A stretch of 64,000 nt of DNA from the NCBI GenBank assembly GCA_009760855.2, contig WPIO01000086.1, positions 1,723,001 to 1,787,000 on the forward strand, written 5' to 3'. Below, in pieces: positions 22,591 to 31,140 of this stretch; the stretch's first letter is position 1; every line of letters starts with the position of its first letter. The stretch comes from Cristatella mucedo. Lineage: Eukaryota; Bryozoa; Phylactolaemata; Cristatellidae. A program made the translations under genes and the position numbers. Under the pieces are notes generated by a model. The model saw only the letters and a list, made by a program, of their open reading frames with translations, had not been told where the DNA came from and ran no database searches.

Positions 22591-23150
22591 CTTCTAGAAT
22601 TATATGGGTTTTGAGCCCCTCGTTATTGTCATAAACTCGCGGGTTGTCGTAACCTCTGTCGGAAGTGATTTCCAGGCTTTTATACCAAGAGAATTAAGGG
22701 TGCTGTATCCTCAGTATTTCAGGCTATTTCTAGACCCAGCTTAGCTATTTAAGGCATGAAAGACAGTGGTCCTATGCTTAGTGTGGGGGAAGAATAGTTC
22801 TGCCATGTAGGCTTTAGCCCGGTAGTTAATAATGTATGAAATGAAACTACAGAATTTATTGGTATAGTACCACAAGTGAACCTAATCTCTATTCAGGCGC
22901 TTCATAGATGCCACTGGGCTCGAGCCAACTACGTCAGCCAGACCTTGGATGGGCCGAGCACCTTTACCACTGGACCAAACCAGCTCGGCGGGGAACTGAA
23001 AGCGCGTAAGGCTACTTTGAAGCAAATATGCTGGTCGATATAAAGCCAGCACAGGTAGCCTAGAAGTGGTGTATTGGGCAAGTGCAACCCTAACGACAGA
23101 CAAGCCCATCTACAGAGCTTGGAATCAACTGTAAGCACCTCATTGGACAG
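22591..23150 (-). mobile_element. CR1/L2-type LINE 3' fragment interrupted by a SINE
   Basis: Sequence on both sides of the SINE (22591-22830 and 22999-23150) is the reverse complement of the C-terminal coding part of the CR1/L2-type LINE. It is comparable with 26700-27110 (GCCAGCACAGGT, GACAGACAAGCC and similar words). The SINE therefore landed in an older LINE copy. Confidence 0.6.
22840..22998 (-). mobile_element. tRNA-derived SINE with a LINE-type tail
   Basis: On the minus strand a tRNA-like head carries a pol III A box (GGTCCAGTGGTAAAGGT, complement at 22961-22977). A B box follows (GGCTCGAGCCC, complement at 22916-22926), with roughly tRNA-like spacing. The 3' part (complement of about 22848-22906) matches the 3' end of the LINE at 18190-19870 closely: AAGCGCCT, then AGAGATTA and the following GTTC..CT word. 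This is the usual design of a SINE mobilised by a partner LINE. The host tRNA is not identified. Confidence 0.7.
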
Positions 23151-23524
23151 GCTGGTAGGTTAGTGTTAGCAAGTTAGCTAAGTCGATACGGGAGGCCACA
23201 AATGCATGGACACACTTGGATGCAGTACCCTTGTCTAAGTAGGTTCAAATGTTGATGATGTATTTAGCGGAAATTAGGCAAACTTGATAGAAAAGCTAGT
23301 GTGGTCGTCTGCTGAAATGTCACTTTAGAACGTAACATAGATTGCGTGCAGATGCTAAGGGAAATGTGCTGGCAGGGCTCATTTTGAGCAGTAAACCTTC
23401 CAACGTATGAGTCGCAATAAGTTTTTGTTCAACTAAGAAGTTGGTTCTATCGTGATATTGTCATTGAATTGTAAAGAGTTTCCTGCCATTCATCAGCATG
23501 TAGCGTTTTCCGTGATTCGCCTTT

Positions 23525-23745
23525 TATGAGCTTATCTGACACTGTTTCCGGCTGCCACTAACCTCTCTTGCATGCTGATCTTGTGCATGTCACGCCTAAC
23601 TATGCTATTCTTGTTGTTTATTAAGCATGAAAAAATTAACCATTTGGTCGTGCTATGTTTCCAGCGACTGTAAAGCTCCTAGAAAGAGATCGAGTTAACT
23701 GGCGGTTTTGTATGCAATTTGTTAATATTACTATTTAACTTTATC
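23525..23745 (+). mobile_element. 3' UTR fragment of the CR1/L2-type LINE
   Basis: Matches 19640-19860: GCTGCCACTAAC, TGCATGCTGA, TGTGCATGTCAC, AAGCATGA and then GCGACTGTAAAGC and AGAAAGAGAT words, ending in an ATT-rich tail. No coding sequence remains. Confidence 0.75.
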
Positions 23746-25121
23746 AACACCAATACCTTCAGCAACGGAGCTTAGACAAATTGACGTTCTGAAGGGCTGG
23801 GTGCGATCAAAGTGTAAGCTTCGATTAAGAAAAGACCAATGCGCCGCTTCTTTACCTCGTTGTTACGTAATTAAAAACAGATACGTAAGTTCCTAGATAG
23901 TGAGTACCAAGTCTTGTTAGCTTTTGAGCTGCAGACAAGACCTCCAAAGGCTTTGAAGCTTGCTAGGGATGACGAAAGTAGTCAGCTGCCCTTATTGAAA
24001 TGCAGACGATGGCGTTTGATGGTGAAGCAAGGAAATAAGGCAACGTAAAAGTAAAAATAGCATGCATGACATGCTATGGTGTTAATGGGGGGTTAGTGCA
24101 GGTAAGTGAGACTTATGCAATTTATCGGTTGCAATGTTCACTGCAAGCAAACATACCTTACCTTACCTGCAGAGTTTTGCCTTAACTGTTTGTCTTCTGT
24201 TGTATTCAGGAAAACCGGGAAATGTACGGTCACAGGTGAAATACTTTCGCATGTTTAAACAGGTACCCAAGCTTTCTGTGTGTAAAATTATCAAAGCGAA
24301 CAAGAGTTTTTGCAACGGTAGGCAGTGCAGTGGCATCCACCGAAGATGTTCCGGAGGATCACATTTGCTGAAACGGCCTCCACGGAAAGCTACTTTCTCT
24401 TTTACCAACTGAGCTTTTCTGAGCCCAATTTGTCCTTTGATATTTGCAGATGTTGGTAATTCTGGGTGGAAACACGCTAGCCTGACAAAGATGCAGCAGC
24501 AGATTCAGCTATCGGCGGCACACTGGTCGTGGAGATAATTTCTGGCTGCCGAGACGTGATGCCCGTTCACTTGCAGGTTGTTGATAGTTGTCGATATGTT
24601 TCAAAATGGCCCCTCCCTCCCTCCCTCCCTCCCTCCCTCCCTCCCCCCCCCCGCAGAAGCAGCAGCCGGTTCAGGGGAGGGGCCGAGATGATAGCTGGAC
24701 GATGGCCTTCTTTGAAGCACACATTCCTTACAGTAGCTGCTTGTTCTCCTTACTATGCAAGCCTCAACTGATACAGGAGCAGTTTTGCACGCCTGCCAAA
24801 TAAGGGTCCTCTACCGCTGGCGAGACTAACGGTAACCCGTGAACTTGACCACCTAGGATCGGGATAAGCTGCAGGCTCGCCTCATGGTGGTGACGTCAGC
24901 AGGCCGTCATCTACCTGGGCGGGAAAGGCACAAGTGTCCTGGAGGTTTAAAACTCGGACGCCACATCTGCAACGAGAAATAGTGCATCACTTCTCACAAC
25001 AAATCACCTTCGGCTTACGCCATGGATAGTCGACTCTCTCGGCAGAGCTAGCGGTTGCAGATTGAGCTGCTGGGGGCTGGCGGAGCTCTCGTGCAACGCC
25101 ACCTCCTTTCGAAATCCAGGT
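23746..25121. other. unassigned sequence with a CCCT tract
   Basis: Contains one exon-like piece: after a TTTGCAG at about 24450, a frame reads NSGWKHASLTKMQQQIQLSAAHWSW to a TAA at about 24535. A (CCCT)n plus poly-C run lies at 24610-24653. The exon-like piece has W and Q residues reminiscent of GW182 linkers, but it is too short to call. Confidence 0.3.
24610..24653. repeat. (CCCT)n and poly-C tract
   Basis: About nine CCCT repeats followed by about ten C. Confidence 0.95.
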
Positions 25122-25745
25122 ACTAATAACAATAATAACACACTCGATAAAGCTCAGTCAGAGGACTTTCTATTCTTTCATTTCTAGGACTAAATCCCTT
25201 CCATTTGGTGTAAAAACGAACGCTATCGATTCAGTACCATCCTTGGTAAGCAACATAAAATAAATGACTGGGAGTGACAGGCACAGCGTCAGCATGCAAG
25301 TGCTGTTATTAGCAGCACGGATGCACCGTGTCAGCACTCGTAAGACATAGGAAGCAAATCGCAAGGGCCCATGAAATGCTGTTCCATATCGTAGCGTTTT
25401 TTGGTTCTTTTCAAATGTGGTTAAGTTAGTGGATGTTGTGCCTCAAGTCGAGGGTGAGTTCCAGGCCTTTTGAGCAAATGAACTAAATGCGCGGTCTTCA
25501 AAATATTTGAGTTTTGCATGAGGTATTGGTATATATTTATATTTACAAAAGCGTTTGGTACGATGCTTTGCCAGGTGTTGGAGTAGATCTGGTAGGTAGG
25601 CTCAAGCCAAAGATTGAAGTGACCTAGGAGTTAGCGGGAAAACCTTGAAGTCGATCCGGTACTTGCCTATTAGCCAGTGCAGGTCGGCGAGAAGGGGTGT
25701 CAGGTAGCAACTTTGACGCTCACGACAGAAAAGGCTTCCACTATA
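25122..25745 (-). mobile_element. CR1/L2-type LINE 3' end, minus strand
   Basis: Reverse complement of the LINE C-terminus and 3' UTR. The AAT-type tail is at about 25122-25142, UTR words follow at 25150-25370 (including TGCACCGTGTCAGCA), then diverged C-terminal coding sequence to about 25745. Degenerate. Confidence 0.75.
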
Positions 25746-26430
25746 CATCTCCAACCGTCAGCCAAAGTTGTGCATCACTTCGTCCTGCATCGTGCATCAT
25801 GGTCGTACGCTCGGCACGAGAGGTATTGCTGCAGTGCCTCAGCCTGTGAGGTATTGGTGCACAGATATTGTGGCTGCTCAACCACCGCTGAGCAATCGTA
25901 GCAGTGTCGACACCTCTGAGGTATTATGCTCGGCGCGGGGACAGCCCATCCTGTCGCAGCTGGTCGCGAAGGTGGCTGCTTCTTTGGTGGCCATGCGTAG
26001 TAACCTTCGAAATAGCTTCCGGTAACTCTGGGGTTCTAAAGTTGGTAGCAATCAACCAGTATTTTCATCGATGTGCTCTGCTGCAGGATACAAAGACGTT
26101 TAAGTGTTAACGCTCTATTATTGGGTGGTGGGCCTGCTCACTAGGAAAGTGGAGGCTGATTTCGAAAGGAAAACAATGTGAAGCCGAACTAAGGGGAAGT
26201 GTGTGCAATAATTAATGTCTGTGGGCTGGCCTGGCGCTGGGCTCTCGCAGTAGAAATTTCTCAGGTCGCTCATAATATCGGCCACGTGTAATACTGTTTG
26301 TGTACTGTGGCGCCAATATCGTTTGCCGATGCTGTCAGCCTACATTGTCTATTGCGCCTTCCATCTCGTATGCTGGACAAACTGGGGAGTGCGATCACCA
26401 GGTCTAGCCAAGAGTGGTCCCACTGGTGAA
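25746..26430. other. unassigned sequence with an exon-like frame
   Basis: An 85-codon frame at 25768-26025 plus lies between an acceptor-like CTGCAG (about 25832) and a donor-like CCGGTAAC (about 26021). It includes PILSQLVAKVAASLVAM. No domain recognised. Confidence 0.25.
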
Positions 26431-27110
26431 ATGGGGTAGTAATAATAATGATAATTATTACTATTATAATAATTATAATTGTTATTATTATGCACTTGGT
26501 ATGGCGCCCCTTTAGAACTCGATATCTGCGTGTGTGCTTGACATTTGCTGCGACGGAAAACGCGGTATAATCGTGAGTAAGATCATGCTTGATGTACACT
26601 ATGGGCAACGTGGTTAGTGGCAGTATGCACAGGGTCAGCATGCAAATGTGGTTATTGTCAGCATGCTTAAGCACATAAAGGACGGACAGGACCCACTACA
26701 TGCTATTTTAAATCGGTAGCTTGTGAGGTTTTTTAAATGTGGTCAAGTGAGGGGATGTTGTCACGCAAGGGAAGGAGTTCCAGGCTATGAGGGCATATGA
26801 ACTAAATGCACGGCCTCCAAAGGATTAGGGGTTTGTACGCAGTATTGGTAAACAGTTGGATTCGGATAAGCAGGGGGTACGATGCTTGGCCTGGTGGTTG
26901 AGTAGATCTGAGGGATAGGCTGGAGCCCTGGATGAAGTGGCCTAAACTTGAGTGATAAAACCTTTAAGTCGTTGCTTGATTGGTAGCCAGTGCAGGTCGG
27001 TGGGAAGTGATGTGACGTGGCAACGGCGACGTTGACGATAGACAAGCCTAGCAACGGAGTTGTGGACCAGCTGTAATCGCCTGATTTAACATGAGCTGCT
27101 TGTAAAGCCA
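26431..27110 (-). mobile_element. CR1/L2-type LINE 3' end, minus strand
   Basis: Begins on the plus strand with an AAT/TTA microsatellite (26437-26491), which is the element's 3' tail. The complement of the 3' UTR (26495-26700) and of the C-terminal coding region follow, to about 27110. Frames are broken. Confidence 0.8.
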
Positions 27111-28560
27111 AGTGGGCTATGGTGGTCTAGGGCACTCGTGATAGTTCCCAGCTGCACACGGTGCTCGTTTTGGGCCTCATTTACCCAATTAGTTGCTGTT
27201 ATGATGAGCTTTCCGTCAACCTCCGATGACATAGTTAATGCCGTCTGATGATAATGGTATGATATAATGGAATAATGTAAATAATTGTGTATTGGTATTT
27301 GGAGGAGTGGGGGTTAAAGGTGAACACTCTATATATGTATATCTATGGGCATCATGCAAATTGTTATAAAATCTAAGCTTCCGCCCTTTGGTGCCTCGAT
27401 GGATACATGTTGGTGAGTGCTACTGGAGCCTTGCGGCAGCCATTGCTGTAGCAGTAAAAAGTGGTCAAGAAGCTCCCGCCTCACTCGACACATGCAGAAG
27501 TTAGGTAAACCGGGGGAATTGCCGTGGGTGGGGGGCCACTGCTAGTATTGCTGCTAGCAGTGTTGCTTCCTCAGTAACAGTGTCCGTAGAATACGAGGGT
27601 TAGCCAGACAGCAGTGTGGCAGGCTTGCTGCTGCTGCTGCTGCTGCTGCCGCCATTGCAGCCATAGCCACAATTAAGCAAAGTCGCATTCTATCCTCTTG
27701 CCAAGCCTCCAAGCAATAAAGATAAAGTTATCGCATGCTACACTAAGCTAGCCACAAGTTTCGAATTTGAAGCAGCTTACCGCTAACCGCTAACCGCTAA
27801 CCGCTAACCGCTAACCGCTAACCGCTAACCGCTAACCGCTAACCGCTAACCGCTAACCGCAACAGTTTTCGAATGATACCATTGAAGGGAGTAGCATGCA
27901 AAGGGAAAGATAAATGGCAGGGGTAGGTGGAACAAATGCATAAAGGAACATTTTGCAGTAAATATCCAACATGAATAGTAATAGCAGACGTGTTCGTATA
28001 ACCTTGAGAGAACTTAATATGTATGAAGGAGCTTGTAAACCCTTAAAAATGTGTCAGCACTGTAGCCGCATGTAGTGGTTACATGCAAACGTGGATGGTA
28101 GTAAGCTTTCTCAACTTAAATGGTGATAGGGCCAACTCATCAGTGACGGACAAAGCAAGTGTAATGTAAAGGTAATAAAGGCTCGTAATTGGCTGTGCCT
28201 GCATACCAACTGATAAGCGTATTGTTCCAAAGTGACCCTTGGTTGGACGGCCTAATAAGCTCCGGAGTAACCTCTGAGGCTTATTGGTAATTTGCAGGAT
28301 TGGGCGGCAAGCCGTAGTGCGTGCCTCGATTCGCCTGGCGGCGTCGAGCAGTACCGAATTCCCTCTGGAGTGAACCGTAGTTGCCGCTGGTGGTGCATGA
28401 GCAGCCGCAGGTAGTCATAATGGGAATCGTTCTAAGGAAGGAATGTTTTAAGTTAAACCGAGTTGATTAAACCTAAATGTAGGATGACCATAATTGATAG
28501 GTTACGCATTGTATCATTAAAATAAAGGAATACATGCAAACGTACATGCAAACATCAAAG
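27111..28560. other. unassigned sequence with short tandem repeats
   Basis: Holds a (CTG)n run at 27625-27649, the heptamer array at 27779-27861 and a 9-bp inverted repeat near 27538-27563. Nothing else recognised. Confidence 0.3.
27779..27861. repeat. Heptamer array (CCGCTAA)n, complement (TTAGCGG)n
   Basis: About 11.5 uninterrupted copies of a 7-bp unit. The complement TTAGCGG differs from the common telomere unit TTAGGG by one inserted C. It is internal and short, so a simple minisatellite is as likely as an interstitial telomere-like tract. Confidence 0.95.
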
Positions 28561-28574
28561 GAAAGCATACGTGA

Positions 28575-28737
28575 AAACATACATACATACATACATACAT
28601 ACATACATACATACATACATACATACATACATACATGCAAACATACATACATGTGAACACACGCACACATATAGATATATATGTGTACATGTGTATACAT
28701 ATACATATATATATACATATACATAGAAATATATATA

Positions 28738-28772
<35 letters not shown>

Positions 28773-28775
28773 GTC
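28575..28775. repeat. (CATA)n and TA/TG microsatellites
   Basis: (ATAC)n at about 28578-28640, then mixed ATAC, TA and TG repeats to about 28775. Peptides such as YVCMYVCM are artefacts of it. Confidence 0.95.
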
Positions 28776-29179
28776 TGTTTGTATGTATGTGTGTATGGAT
28801 GTCTATATTTTATCAATGGAATGCGTAGTGAATCCATTGGGCTCATGTTCCATTTAAGTTCGATGGCCTCGGTTTCACTAAGAACATCTTTATATAATAT
28901 ATATCTATATATATATAGTCATGGGATTTTCTAGGTCGACCCGGTGGGATGTGCCCAAGGGGAAATATCAAGGGGTGGGATGTCGTAAAACGGCTACCTC
29001 ATACCCCTTGGCTAGGCTAAGCCTGCGATAGTGATTGGTGGTACTGGGCATGCTTGCAGTAAGTAAGCGAACTTCGGTAAACCATGCCCACGTTTTCATG
29101 CAACTGTTGTGGTTTAGGGGGCATGCTAGCATAAGCCGATTGATCTGGCTTCCCTTGTGGTTAGTGAATGATAAATGGA
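28776..29179. other. Left flank of the U2 array
   Basis: A further short TA run at about 28890-28917, then unique sequence up to the first array base. The break is sharp: the flank ends in ATGGA and the array begins with TGCTAAAGGG at 29180. No gene seen. Confidence 0.4.
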
Positions 29180-29374
29180 TGCTAAAGGGATAGCATGGCT
29201 GTTACGTGTGGTCGTTGCAGCATGGCGGCGGCCTTTTGGCTAGGATGGGAGTGTAGTATGTGGTGTTACCTACCGAAGGGTAGGTAAGGAGGGAGCCCGT
29301 TGGTGTGGCAGCACGTGGTCATGGCGTTTGACTGGCGTGACCACGTGGTGCAGCGACGGTTGGGGTGAGTTGCG

Positions 29375-29508
29375 TAATATCTGATACACGGTCCATCGGA
29401 TCGTTATGATATTAATCTGATTTTTGGAACTCGGCAAGGTGTCTGAGGCTTGCCTCGGCCTAGCCACGGGTTGACCTGGTATTGCAGTGCCTCCAGGACC
29501 AGCCCACC
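29375..29508 (+). pseudogene. RNU2: U2 snRNA, 5'-truncated first copy
   Basis: Starts abruptly at TAATATCTGATAC, the middle of stem II. Relative to unit 2, 135 bp are missing (the equivalent of 30835-30969): the proximal promoter, stem I and the branch-site-pairing sequence. The Sm site and 3' stem-loops remain. It cannot make a working U2. Confidence 0.9.
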
Positions 29509-30172
29509 TCCCCCTTCGGGGTGGAGAATGTTGAAACTAAGCAATCCTGAGCACTTGCACTACCAGGCCACCAAGTTCCAATGATGACAATATCATACGA
29601 TCCTATGTATCTTGTATCAGACGATTAAGCTGCATAAGGTACATTCGTCTTCGTCAACCTTGGCCTTGTATCATTGTGACACGAAGTAGCCAAACCATCC
29701 ATTGGTCTATTATAAACGGATACGCCCACCATGTGACTTCCGGTGGCCATCTTGAAGGATTTGAAACGTCGGCAGGTTCATGTCTTGGCATCGTCGCTCT
29801 CGTCGTCGACTCCGGCTTGCCATCGGGACATCCTGACTTGCAGTTAGTGAGTACAAACGTGACATTGAGCCTTTTGTGCTGCTTTGTAGTGCCTTGTAAC
29901 TCGCTGTAACTAGGCATTTGTTAATTTCTTTGGCTGTATGGCCGTCTGCTGTCTCGGCCATAGCACTGCTGGTGGCACTGCCATGTTTTTCCCTTGTGTC
30001 ATCGGTGGTTAGCGTTGTCGTTATGTGCCATCCACGTCCTATCGAGGTTAAGTCATGTTGCACACACTTGGAACGTCCTTTTTGCATGTTTCTTTTTCGT
30101 TCTCGTCGTTGTATTGGCGTGCTTCAGCACATTGTATCGTATCGTCAAAGTACGTTCGTCGGCACAAACAAC

Positions 30173-30252
30173 GGTACTACGGTACTACGGTACTACGGTA
30201 CTACGGTACTACGGTACTACGGTACTACGGTACTACGGTACTACGGTACTGT
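30173..30252 (+). repeat. Octamer repeat (GGTACTAC)n, unit 1
   Basis: Nine GGTACTAC copies plus a terminal GGTACTGT. In other type A units I count 9 (units 2, 3, 6, 8), 10 (units 4, 9, 10, 12) and 11 (unit 11). Units 5 and 7 are internally disrupted, and unit 13 has about 8 copies. Type B units keep one intact octamer and a GGTGCTAC. Open frames with YYGTTVLR peptides are artefacts of this repeat. Confidence 0.95.
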
Positions 30253-30296
30253 GGCAGTACGGTGGCAGTAAGGCAAGGGACGTTCTCGTCGCCCAT

Positions 30297-30324
30297 GACG
30301 AGCCAGTGCAAGCACTGGCTCGTC
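30297..30324. repeat. 13-bp perfect palindrome in the spacer (type A)
   Basis: GACGAGCCAGTGC and its exact complement flank just AA. It is found in all type A units (damaged in unit 10). In type B one base differs (GACGTGCC), leaving a single mismatch in the stem. It could extrude as a cruciform or fold as an RNA hairpin; function unknown. Confidence 0.85.
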
Positions 30325-30567
30325 GGGCCGATAGGTCGTATGCATCTGGACAGGCAGCATAGCTGCGTGTTCAGTGTTCAGCGTGCGTCCGTCCGTACGA
30401 CAGCCTGGGCCGACTTGTCGGGCTTGCCGTGCACTGTGGGAGCTCGCGTGAACACGTTGCACGTGCTAGCCATGTTTCGTCGTTGGCTACTCGATGCCAT
30501 GAACGTTGGTACGGAGCACGCTCGACGGCACGAGCGTGGCGCAACGTTGGCATAAGCGTGTGTGCGT

Positions 30568-30603
30568 GTCGGTCGGTCGGTCGGTCGGTCGGTCGGTCGG
30601 TCG
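30568..30603 (+). repeat. (GGTC)n tetranucleotide tract
   Basis: About 7-9 GGTC copies near the end of each unit, variable in number between units; shown for unit 1. It is preceded by a GTGTGTGCGTG run. Confidence 0.95.
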
Positions 30604-30685
30604 TGTGGTGGCTTACACACGTGCACAAAACGTATTGCTAAAGGGATAGCATGGCTGTTACGTGTGGTCGTTGCAGCATGGCGGC

Positions 30686-30755
30686 GGCCTTTTGGCTAGG
30701 ATGGGAGTGGGTGTAGTGTGTGGTGTTACCTACCGAAGGGTAGGTAAGGAGGGAG
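30686..30755 (+). ncRNA. U2-like 5'-half paralogue (one per unit)
   Basis: A block of about 41 nt in every unit aligns without gaps to nucleotides 11-51 of the local U2, with about 9 differences. It keeps GGCCTTTTGGCTA (stem I and loop) and GTGTAGTAT (branch-site pairing). A new hairpin, TTACCTACC-GAAG-GGTAGGTAA, replaces stem II, and there is no U-rich Sm site. Block starts are 29230, 30686, 32284, 33875, 35480, 37088, 38680, 40281, 41875, 43477, 45088, 46695, 48293, 49864, 51415, 52971, 54534, 56086, 57648, 59201, 60750, 62302 and 63850, normally 225 bp before the U2 start. The copy shown (unit 2) carries a 4-bp insertion. It may be a decayed duplicate, a regulatory stretch or a separate small RNA; nothing in the sequence proves transcription. 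Confidence 0.45.
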
Positions 30756-30771
30756 CCCGTTGGTGTGGCAG

Positions 30772-30807
30772 CACGTGGTCATGGCGTTTGACTGGCGTGA
30801 CCACGTG
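30772..30807 (+). promoter_or_regulatory. E-box palindrome upstream of U2
   Basis: CACGTGGTCA (30772-30781) and its exact complement TGACCACGTG (30798-30807) surround a 16-nt loop. Each arm holds a CACGTG E-box, centred about 140 and 110 bp before the U2 start. It is present in every unit, including the truncated first one. A role as a distal enhancer of U2 transcription is inference. Confidence 0.35.
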
Positions 30808-30839
30808 GTGCAGCGACGGTTGGGGTGAGTTGCGGAAGG

Positions 30840-30914
30840 ACGCTCGTGGTGGGCAGACTGTCGCCAACGATGGCGCGCCTGGTGGATAATGTCAATGAGC
30901 GGCTGACGATCGGT
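30840..30914 (+). promoter_or_regulatory. Presumed U2 proximal promoter
   Basis: The 75 bp before the U2 start are kept almost unchanged in all complete units, with small indels only in units 15 and 16. Pol II snRNA genes carry a proximal sequence element near -55, with no fixed consensus across phyla, so I cannot point to exact bases. GATAATGTCAATGAGCGGCT (about -40 to -20) lies within it. No TATA box is seen at -25, which suits a pol II snRNA gene. Confidence 0.4.
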
Positions 30915-31103
30915 ATCGCTTCTCGGCCTTATGGCTAAGATCAAAGTGTAGTATCTGTTCTTATCAGCTTAATATCTGATACACGGTCCATCGGATCGTT
31001 ATGATATTAATCTGATTTTTGGAACTCGGCAAGGTGTCTGAGGCTTGCCTCGGCCTAGCCACGGGTTGACCTGGTATTGCAGTGCCTCCAGGACCAGCCC
31101 ACC
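30915..31103 (+). ncRNA. RNU2: U2 spliceosomal snRNA (reference copy)
   Basis: U2 pairs with the intron branch site in the spliceosome. The 189-nt copy shows all landmarks in order: 5' ATCGCTTCTCGGCC, stem-loop I with a TTAT loop, and GTGTAGTATCTGTTCTTATC (branch-site and U6-pairing region). Stem IIa/IIb follows (ATATCTGATAC, then CGGTCC-ATC-GGATCG). The Sm site GATTTTTGG is at about 31013-31021. Stem III is TGAGGC-TT-GCCTCG inside AGG/CCT and GGC/GCC pairs. Stem IV is CTGGTATTGCAGTGCCTCCAG, and the RNA ends CCCACC. Stems IIb and III differ from the human sequence but stay paired, which supports a functional RNA. The length matches known U2 (about 187-192 nt). The 5' end is set by homology. 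Confidence 0.97.
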
Positions 31104-31119
31104 TCCCCCTTCGGGGTGG
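31099..31119 (+). other. UUCG hairpin spanning the U2 3' end
   Basis: CCACC at the end of U2 and the next bases CCCC pair with GGGGTGG around a C(TTCG)G tetraloop. The last mature nucleotides are therefore sequestered in the precursor. It recurs after every U2 and is altered after copies 12, 16, 18 and 22. A role in 3'-end trimming is plausible but not shown. Confidence 0.5.
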
Positions 31120-31124
31120 AGAAT

Positions 31125-31140
31125 GTTGAAACTAAGCAAT
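31125..31140 (+). terminator. Candidate snRNA 3' box
   Basis: GTTGAAACTAAGCAAT begins about 22 nt after the U2 3' end. It resembles the snRNA 3'-end formation box (GTTT, a short gap, then AAA-purine). It is conserved after every copy. The match is partial. Confidence 0.35.

Noticed and set aside
28470-28935. Open frames of about 80-110 codons with YMYICV-type peptides
   Set aside because: They translate CATA/TA microsatellites.
30636-30915. Spliced-leader RNA gene linked to U2
   Set aside because: There is no U-rich Sm site and no clear leader with a GT donor; the similarity in this stretch is to U2.
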